64,000 nt of DNA from Artemisia argyi (Eukaryota > Streptophyta > Magnoliopsida > Asterales > Asteraceae), in the NCBI GenBank assembly GCA_030686995.1, contig CM060708.1, positions 185,748,749 through 185,812,748 of the forward strand, read 5' to 3'. Numbering within the stretch: position 1 is the first letter of the stretch; every line of letters starts with the position of its first letter. The position numbers and the translations under genes were made by a program. Shown here one piece after another: positions 57,117 to 64,000 of this stretch. The notes below the pieces were generated by a model. The model saw only the letters and a program-made list of their open reading frames with translations. It had not been told where the DNA came from and did no database searches.

Positions 57117-58207
57117 CTGTGTATATAGGGGAAGATGTTTCTATTTTTGACAATGGCCTTTGGATGGCGATAGAGGCTATTGTGGTTTGTGGTGGTCCAT
57201 TTTTTGGGGATTTTCAATGGAGGCTAGCATCATTTTTGACTCGGTTTGGTAGGTTGGGTTTATCTTCTGCGGAGGATGTATCTACTTATATTTTTGTGGC
57301 CTTGAGGGCGCAATCTTGGAGTTTGCAGGACTACATTCTTCAAGGATGTGTTATTGATGGGGTTGACTCTGATTATGGGTATACGTTGGATCCTTGCGCA
57401 TGTCCCTTCCTGATTTCGATCTTAGCGGTTTCTCTAATAAGGACACCGCCCCTCCCCCTAAAAGCCCAGAATGTTCTGGCGTGTGCCCTATTTAGTGAAA
57501 TCATCAAGAGTTTAGGAGTGAAGTTCGATTTATCCCCTCGCCAAAAAGCGGTGTTTGAATGTCACTGTGCTCCTCATGCTGAGAATTTCTTGATGGTTAC
57601 CCCCATTGAAGGACTAGGCCAACATATGTCGGCCCCGGAGTACCAGACTATCCTTAAGTACCGGCTAATGATCCCTCTGTTTCCAGCTGATGAGCCTTGC
57701 CTAATCTGCCGCAAGGTTTGGTTGGATTATTTTGGCGAGCATGCGGTCCATTACAAAGAGTTACCTGGTTTCAAATATAGGCATGATTTGGTTAGGGATG
57801 TTCTGTATGATATTCTTAAGAGAGCATGTATTTCTTCTAAAAAAGAGGCTACCGTAAACTTTTTGACGGATCTGCTTGAAGGGAGGTCTACTTTACGACC
57901 ATCTCATATACTTGTGTTTTGGTGGGCTGGGGCGAAACATGCTTGTGTGGATCTTACTGGAGTGTCCCCTCTTGTTGGGCTCAGGGACAATGGGTTTGTT
58001 GCAGAACAAGCTGCGTTGAATGCTGAATCGAGCAAAGTGGCTAAACACGAGAAAGCTTGCTTAGAGAATCAATACGTGTTTATCCCTTTTGCTTTTGATA
58101 CGTTTGGTTTCCTAGCTCCGGAAGCAAAGAAGTTTTTGTCTAGTGTTCGTGCAAAGTAATTTTTCGACCCTCAAGAAACAAAACTTCATTTTTAGTAGGA
58201 TTTGTTT

Positions 58208-58540
58208 CACTACTAGAAATTGGACCTTCACTGACGGAATTTCCGACGGACAGATATCCGTCACTAATTCTCGAAAAAGTTCCATCAGATCAGCGACAAA
58301 TGTTCAGAAAAATGCTTATGCGACTGAGTTCCGACGGATTTCCAAGAGATACGATTTCTGTCAGAAATCTGTCACTAATTTACATTATTTACCGTCAACT
58401 TTCCTTTGTTTTACCGACATCTACGTTTATCTGTCACTATTCCATCAGAAATGTTTTGATTATTTTCAAGTTTTAATATCTTTTTATTTCCGTCGGAAAT
58501 CTGTCACAAATAAGTATTATTTTCGAGGGAATTCCGACAG
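58208..58540 (+). repeat. CACTA left terminal and subterminal repeats
   Basis: Terminal CACTACTAG followed by repeated GACGGA / CCGTC / CTGTCA motifs. In CACTA elements such repeats bind the transposase. The 152-codon ORF over 58143-58601 is only a by-product. Confidence 0.8.
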
Positions 58541-59044
58541 AAATATTAAAAAACATCTTTGTTGTTTATTGCTAACTTTCAAAGTAATATTTGATATATG
58601 AAACAATATTTCAACTATGGTCTATGGATTTGTTAATTTCATATCTTCAGTTTGTTTATAAATCCCCAAGTGGTATTGGAGTCATTGGACATTCCTAACT
58701 GGGCTTGACTTGAGAAAAAATCATTTCAATTGTATTAGACTTTGACTACTTTTAACAACATTTCTTAGCTTAATTACAAATATTGTTACATTAAAAAACT
58801 TAAACTCAAGAGATACAAGCAATAATCTTTTAATGATAGCCAATTTATAAATAATTATTATCTACTTTTTGAAAGTTAATTTTTTAGTAGTACTCCGTAA
58901 TACTTAGACGGTTAGGACCATTCATAACAAAATTTTCATTTATTATCGCATTAAATATAAAACAATTCCTAACCCGTCCAACTTTTCACTTTCCCTCACA
59001 GACTTCACTTTTTCCTCTCCATTCTGTCCATAACTCACTCGCCG
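58541..59044. other. CACTA interior, AT-rich left part
   Basis: No ORF or known motif; AT-rich up to the minisatellite. Confidence 0.5.
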
Positions 59045-59245
59045 TCCGCCATTGACCACATCGCCACCATTCATCCGCCATGATTTACCCGCCGCCGTCT
59101 TCCGCCGTTGACCACATCGCCACCATTCATCCACCATGATTCACCCGCCGCCGTCGTCCGCCGTTGACCACATCGCCACCATTCATCCGCCATGATTCAC
59201 CCGCCGCCGTCGTCCGCCATTAACCACATCGCCACCATTCATCCG
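59045..59245 (+). repeat. 56-bp GC-rich minisatellite in CACTA element
   Basis: About three and a half copies; the TTGACCACATCGCCACC anchor recurs at 59052, 59108, 59164 and (as TTAACC) 59220, exactly 56 bases apart. GC-rich in an otherwise AT-rich region. It may be the 5' flank or leader of the captured gene. Confidence 0.92.
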
Positions 59246-60209
59246 ATCATAAAGGTTTAATTCTTCTGTTTCAATTGTGTTTGTGATTCCGATATATTAT
59301 CTGGTGTGATTGTATTTGTGTTTGTTTTCCCATTTTCGAATGTATTATTTACCCTAATTTATGCTTCGTTGTTGTTAATGAGTGTTTGGATAATCGGATA
59401 AGCGGAATTAGTTTCATTCAAGCTCAAAGTGATAATTAGAATTAATCAGTTGTGATAACTAGATACATTTTTGTTTCATGTTTGACCGATTTTAATTGTT
59501 TTAGAAATATGCGTAAAATGACTTTTAATTGATTGGATGGATAGAATTGGTTATGTTCGAACTAAAAATGACATTGTTTGTTTCATTGAGTGTTATCAGT
59601 TGATGTGAGCTACTTAATTATTTCTTTTACATGTAGATAATGTTAAGTAAAGTTGTGCTTGTACATAATTAGTTTAGTTTAGAAAATAAGCGAAACCAAA
59701 CACCTCCTCCTTTTAGTCCGTTAGTGTTCAGATTATTTTGAACTAGCATAGGCTAATCAAATTATTTTGTAAATAAGTAAAAGTTTTATACAAGATGCTA
59801 TATTTCCATGTATAATAAGTAGATATACTACAAATTGAACTAAAAAAATCAGGTAATAATGTTCAAGCATTTTTTTTTCTAAAAGAAATGTGTTGCTATT
59901 TAGATGTGATTTTATAAGCTGAAACTTTTGCGTCTTCTATGTGATGCTATATAGGCAATTACAGTTTCAAACTAGTTGATGTGAGGGAGCGGAACGAATG
60001 AGGCGCCGGGGAGCGAAGCACTGGAGTACATCACACCTAGCTCAAAACAAGTGGCGGCAATTTATTTTCATCTATTTTCATTATATGGTTGAAACATTGA
60101 AGGAAAAGGTGCGATATATATATATTCTTTTTTGTTACAAAATGTTTCTTTTATGGTAAATATGATTTGTGTTTATATAGATAAATTGGTTATTTTGGTA
60201 TGTAGTCAG
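59246..60209 (+). other. CACTA interior between minisatellite and first clear TOL exon
   Basis: AT-rich. A segment ending at the GT of 60109 (ATGGTTGAAACATTGAAGG before it) could be a decayed exon from the VHS domain, since its position fits the exon just before the one at 60210. The rest looks like intron. Confidence 0.4.
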
Positions 60210-61273
60210 ATTTAAATGTACGAGAAATGATTCTGATGTTGCTAGATACTTGGCAAGAGGCTTTTGGTGGACGTGAAGGAAGGTATCCTTAGTACTACAC
60301 AGCATATGACGAACTCATGGTGATTGATCTTCTATTTTGTATATTCTTTTTTGCGGCATTTTTTTTTTTTTTGTGCAAAATAGAATGTTTTTCATGTGAC
60401 GTGGAGTACTAGAATATGATAATCAACTAGTTGTGCTCGTGTTCTGTTATTCAAAGATTTAGATAATCACTTGTTATAGTAGTGTTTAGGAAGTTATGAT
60501 TATAAAAGTGATTCAGAGGGTGTTTGGGATAGCTTATTTAAGTGATTATCTGCTTAACTACTTATTTTTAAGCACGTAAACATTTTGATCAGTGTTTGGA
60601 TAAGACCGTTAATCTGCTTATTTTGAAGGTATATCTCTGGTTTGTGGTATAGAACCGTGTTTTGATTGTCGCACGTACTCCTAACTTACCATCCAAAACT
60701 GAGTAGTTGACTATATGTTACTTAAAAACACAATGCCAAACACCCTCTTACTGACAATGGTTTTTATTTTATCTTATGAATTACTAGTCTAGCGGAGTAG
60801 AATTTCCACCTAGAGAGAAGAACAGCGTGCCGTTATTTACACCTACACAAACGCACCCTGTTGCAGCTTATGGATGTTTCGATCTTGAGGCCTCCCGTAA
60901 AACTGTTCCGTTAGTACTCAGGTATATATTTCTTAACTATTTATAATGATATGCGAAAAAAATAATATTCTAATCACATTTCCTGAAGATTGACATATTT
61001 GCTCCATTCTTCAACTTGTCTTGCTTAACAGCTTGTCGGGAATCGAGACTGTACAAGTAATAGCAGATGTGTTGATGGATATGCTTAACGTGTTGGACCC
61101 TAACAACAAAACGGTAGACTAACTTATTCATTCATCTCTTCTAAGAAATCATCTTATGCTAAAGTTTAACTATTACGGAGTATTATTTTTAAATTGTGTT
61201 CCTATTTCAATTGGTTTCTACTATCGTGTTTCAGGGAGTAAAGGATGAATTGACTGCTAGTGTTGCAATTACC
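60210..61273 (+). pseudogene. TOL: Captured fragment of a TOM1-like (TOL) gene, VHS to GAT region
   Basis: TOL proteins bind ubiquitin and sort membrane cargo to the vacuole. Four GT-AG bounded exons are readable: 60210-60319 (DLNVREMILMLLDTWQEAF, end of VHS, with a TAG after GRYP at 60290), 60788-60921 (GVEFPPREKNSVPLFTPTQ, linker after VHS), 61032-61113 (SGIETVQVIADVLMDMLNVL, GAT helix 1) and 61235-61273 (GVKDELTAS, GAT helix 2 start). Exon order equals that of TOL genes and introns are kept, so capture was at DNA level. Parts before and after are missing. Stop and truncation make it a pseudogene. Paralogue cannot be told. Confidence 0.78.
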
Positions 61274-62149
61274 GTAATTTTTATGGCTATTATTGATAGT
61301 ACATTGTACACACTAACTTTAACTTTTAATTTTAACTAGTTGACCAGTGTTGCAATTGGTAAATGGGTCGATTCTAGGTAAATTGACTTGTCATTCCGTC
61401 AACACTTTTGTTAGACTTCATATAATATTAGCTTCTTGCTTGTGTTGTTGCAGGTCATCAAGGGACTCACTACATGCACATAATAAGTGATATCACGACT
61501 GGAAATAGAGATGCAAGTCAAGTGTAGCTACAACGAAAAGTGAAACATCAAGTGCAAGAACATATGCATCAAAGGGAATTAGAGGCAAATGCTCGTGAAG
61601 GAGCTCGAGAGAAGAGTGTCATATCATTTTGAATATTTGGATTAGATACTCAAATTTCATTTTGTATATTTTTGAATGGTTTGATTTGAATTTTGAACTG
61701 AATGCAACTTTTCGATGTGGATGATAAACAATTCGTAATAGATATGTTTAATTCTTTATGATCTTTTTTATTTATTGGTTTTAAGCTATTTTATATACTG
61801 GGTGCATAAATTTTAGCTATAACCCTGTCTAGTTATGCACCTTTTTCTATTGATATTTCAACAACTATTCTGACAGAATTATGACCCTTTACCAACTACA
61901 GTCACCAACGGATTTGTGACGAAATAGATTCCGACAGGATTCTGATAGAAATTATTCTGACAGAAATTTCTCCGACAGATTCCCGACAGATACTCTTTGT
62001 CGCTGTTTCCGACAGATTTCTGGCAAATACTAATTAGCGACCATAGATTCTCCGACACACAATTTCTGTCGCAATTCCGTCGGAAACCACTTATACTGAC
62101 GGATTTCCGACGGAAATGTCTGTCGCTAAAGACCTGATATGTAGTAGTG
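61274..62149 (+). repeat. CACTA right part and subterminal/terminal repeats
   Basis: 61274-61860 holds no clear exon (a segment after TTGTTGCAG at 61453 may be a further decayed exon). From 61870 the GACGGA / CGACAGA / CTGTCGC repeats appear, ending in TAGTAGTG at 62149. Confidence 0.7.
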
Positions 62150-62153
62150 TAAT

Positions 62154-62216
62154 TTTGCCATCCAAAAGGGGGTTGCGGCGCAACTTGTTGCTCGTTTACT
62201 TGTCATCTTATTTTAA
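62154..62216 (+). pseudogene. C-terminal piece of element G protein
   Basis: FAIQKGVAAQLVARL followed by a few residues and TAA. It continues the RICF end at 58190-58207 on the other side of the CACTA element. Confidence 0.7.
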
Positions 62217-62265
62217 TCCGTTAAATTGTTTTTAGTTTTATATATATATTTTGAGATATTTCAGT

Positions 62266-62272
62266 AAAAAAA

Positions 62273-62305
<33 letters not shown>

Positions 62306-62319
62306 AAAAAAAAAAAAAA
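62266..62319 (+). other. Poly(A)/(TAA)n tail of element G
   Basis: A9, (TAA/AAT) repeats, then about 27 A, 50 bases after the stop codon: the 3' end of a retrotransposed RNA. Confidence 0.8.
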
Positions 62320-62330
62320 GGCCTATTCAA

Positions 62331-64000
62331 TCTGAGTAAAGTGATATTTCTATGTCTGCTTGAAATCTTATAAAAGAGTACAGTATATTAATATTGTTGA
62401 AGATGATATTCTTTGATGGACCCTTTATTGCAAAGACCACATTATTTCTGAATTCCGTATAGTGTTGTATGATTGTATGAACAATAACATCAAAGAAGGT
62501 ACAACAAGGTCACGATAGAGAGACCTCATCAGCAGGGTTTATTGCACATGTAACGTTCAAAAAAGGAATATTATTGTTGAGTTTCCACCATGAGATTAGT
62601 TTGTTTATAAACCAATGGTCAATTAAAAACATGTGATATTAAGTTAAATAAAGTTTTAAAAACATGTCATATCTTCTTGTATATCATTTCATTTTTTGAA
62701 AGCAAGTTTGAATGAATAGTGAAGTTTGGATACTTTAGTTTTATTATTTCATCCATTTACATGTTTTGATTTTAAAATCTTTTTTGTTTTTTGTCTTTAC
62801 TTTTTGAATACTATATTCTTTAACCATGTAACTATTAAAACCCGCATAAACGATCAGTCAAATGAAGTTTTGTTTGTGAACTCTCTTTTTAGTACTTAAT
62901 TTTTTGTTTGTGTACTCTCTTTTTTATACGGAGGGAGTATCAAGTGAGGTGCAACATGATTTTACACAAAAAGTTGTCGTTTGGATGGAATTAAGTTTTC
63001 ATTTTAGACATTTCGTTCAATGAATAGTTGAAACTGTTCTTACATTAATCTTTTGGTGAAAACGTAAAAGTCAAGAAATTGGATTGACATATTCAAGTAT
63101 AGTTGTTATTGACATTATGGTACTCGTATAATTTAGGACAATCAATATCTACTGTTTGATAACAAAAATGAATCATTTTCGTATAAAAAAAGTTAAAAAG
63201 GAAAGGAAGAGAATGGAATCCAACAAACACCTGTGTTGAATAACACGATATAGGTACTGGCAATAGTACTATTCTCTTGTTTGTTTGGTGTACTTGTAAT
63301 AATTGTACACTCTTAGATAAACAGTAAAAGGTACATCTGGTTCAGTTTGAGGTTTGCTACTGACGTTACCTTTGGTTACTCATTTGGTTCCATCTCAAAT
63401 ATCAAAATTTCACTTTTCATTCATTTTTAACTATTTTTTCTCTTCCTAGATCTTGACCTTGTGCCACACACCTGGTTTCACTTTGTATCCCTTTTACTTT
63501 TTATCTATTTTATAGATAGGATAAGATAATTTTTTTTATTATTTTTTGTTTTATTATTTTTTTTTGTCTTTTTACTACTTATAACTTGTTGAACTTTATG
63601 TTTTATATTTCATACTTTTTTTTCTGGGTTTTACCCTTTTTATTAACACGACAAAACAAATTTTTATGCTTTTTTATTCGGTACTTTTTGTGTTTTACTA
63701 CTTTTAATTTATTAAATTTTATATTTTCTGTGCCATAATTTCTGCATAGCCGTTTTATAACAAAAACAAAATTATAAAAATTTAAAGAAATAAAAAAAAA
63801 ATTAAGAGGGTATTAAATCATTTTAGAGAGTGTACCAATAACCGATCGCTTAAGAAAATTGTACTCCAATGTATTTGTATGTATATTTTACGCGGAGTAT
63901 ATAAAGAACTATAGAACATGTAACACGTATTGCTTAAAATACTAAAATATCTAATTGGTGATTAAGGACGTTGGATCTTTTAATCTAAAAATCTTTACAT
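62331..64000. other. AT-rich DNA without recognisable gene
   Basis: No ORF over 60 codons and no known family. A lone TACGGAGGGAGTA at 62934 recalls a Stowaway MITE end but has no partner. T-rich runs at 63520-63660. Confidence 0.5.

Larger units (their letters stand above)
54531..58207 (+). pseudogene. LINE-like reverse transcriptase with restriction-like-endonuclease-type C-terminus, broken
   Basis: RT motifs: SFLKGTSCGQNGLRAQHI (54755-54810), CPKVLAEFVASAPLTLLLKP, MLIVDFSNAFNLVDRTTLL (around 55170-55225), PLGPLLFALVLHPL-like text near 55360-55390 and YLDD at 55438-55449. Frame changes near 54900, 55245 and 55340 and stops at 55548 and 55565 break it. After solo LTR H the frame continues (57117-58159): a thumb-like part, then CLICRKVWLDYFGEH (zinc-like), YRHDLVRDVLYD, and LRPSHILVFWW ... 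CVDLT, which resembles the R/K-P-D...D core of restriction-like endonucleases in R2-type elements. Ordinary plant LINEs use an AP-type endonuclease placed before RT, so the arrangement is unusual. Abundant relatives exist in plants (memory). Confidence 0.68.
58208..62149 (+). mobile_element. Element I: non-autonomous CACTA transposon carrying host gene exons
   Basis: Left end CACTACTAGAAATTGG, right end reversed CACTACTACATATCAGG. Subterminal regions (58229-58540 and 61870-62130) are packed with TCCGACGGA, CCGTCGGAAAT and CTGTCAC variants in both directions, typical of CACTA (En/Spm) elements. There is no transposase ORF. The interior holds a 56-bp minisatellite and exons of a TOM1-like gene. 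Flanking three bases are TTT and TAA, so no clean target duplication; yet the element G coding sequence runs directly across it, which shows insertion. Confidence 0.83.
54531..62320 (+). mobile_element. Element G: 5'-truncated LINE-like retrotransposon with poly(A) tail, split twice
   Basis: The coding region begins abruptly at 54531 in mid-protein, continues through 55824, resumes at 57117-58207 and ends at 62154-62216, followed by a short 3' region and an A-rich tail (62266-62319). GCCTATCAA (54522-54530) and GCCTATTCAA (62321-62330) flank it as a likely target duplication. The 5' truncation, tail and duplication of variable length are hallmarks of target-primed reverse transcription. Without the two inserts the copy is about 2.5 kb. 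Confidence 0.75.

Noticed and set aside
58143..58601. 152-codon ORF at the CACTA left end
   Set aside because: It crosses the insertion border and runs through subterminal repeats; no homology seen.
62934..62947. Stowaway MITE end (TACGGAGGGAGTA)
   Set aside because: Single motif, no inverted partner within a few hundred bases; similar short TACTCCGTA motifs occur by themselves at 58890 and 61175.
1..64000. tRNA or rRNA genes
   Set aside because: No cloverleaf or rRNA-like stretch noticed on either strand; the TGGTATCAGAGC sites are primer-binding sites of retrotransposons.

Overview
The window is repeat-dense plant nuclear DNA and I see no intact host gene in it. It is AT-rich, has GT-AG introns in transposon genes, plant-type LTR retrotransposons (Athila, Tekay-type chromovirus and Sirevirus families), a PIF/Harbinger element, a CACTA element and a poly(A)-tailed LINE. 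The accessory retroelement proteins resemble families I know from daisy-family (Asteraceae) genomes, so I infer a eudicot, probably Asteraceae. That placement is from memory, not from a search.

Layout. (A) 1-14803: an old Athila-type gypsy element, 5' LTR cut by the window edge, with gag-PR-RT-RNaseH-INT broken by stops and frameshifts. It abuts a piece of a Sirevirus-like LTR (14804-15269). (B) 16582-25696: a chromovirus with two 2.4-kb LTRs and a decayed interior in which only RNaseH, integrase and C-terminal remnants can be recognised. (E) 25847-36995: a solo Sirevirus-like LTR with perfect ATTAC target duplication, split by (D) 26531-35972, a minus-strand Sirevirus-like element with perfect TGTTT duplication. 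D has gag and two accessory genes but no pol. (F) 37883-54405: a PIF/Harbinger transposon (SANT/Myb-like ORF1 plus DDE nuclease) split by (C) 40598-52802, a very young 12.2-kb chromovirus with CAATC duplication, a pre-gag ORF, and a gag-pol of 1530 codons spoiled by one TAG. (G) 54531-62320: a 5'-truncated, poly(A)-tailed LINE whose protein ends in a restriction-like-endonuclease-type domain. G is split by a solo LTR (H, 55825-57116) and by (I) 58208-62149, a CACTA element carrying exons of a TOM1-like (VHS/GAT) host gene. The remaining 1.7 kb is AT-rich with no recognisable feature.

How the parts relate. Nesting gives relative ages: G precedes H and I, F precedes C, E precedes D. The two C LTRs differ by one substitution and one C-run length change that I could find; D LTRs by about five substitutions; A LTRs by large indels. 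Nearly all in-frame stops fit C-to-T or G-to-A change, as expected of methylated, silenced repeats.

The most unusual items are: element D, where a GGNCCCCTTAAT inverted-repeat module sits beside the LTR TATA box and again in front of each of two accessory genes; element C, where two ORFs are each preceded by an acceptor-like AG exactly four bases before the ATG, with donor-like sites in the LTR; and the LINE and gene-carrying CACTA pair at the right end.
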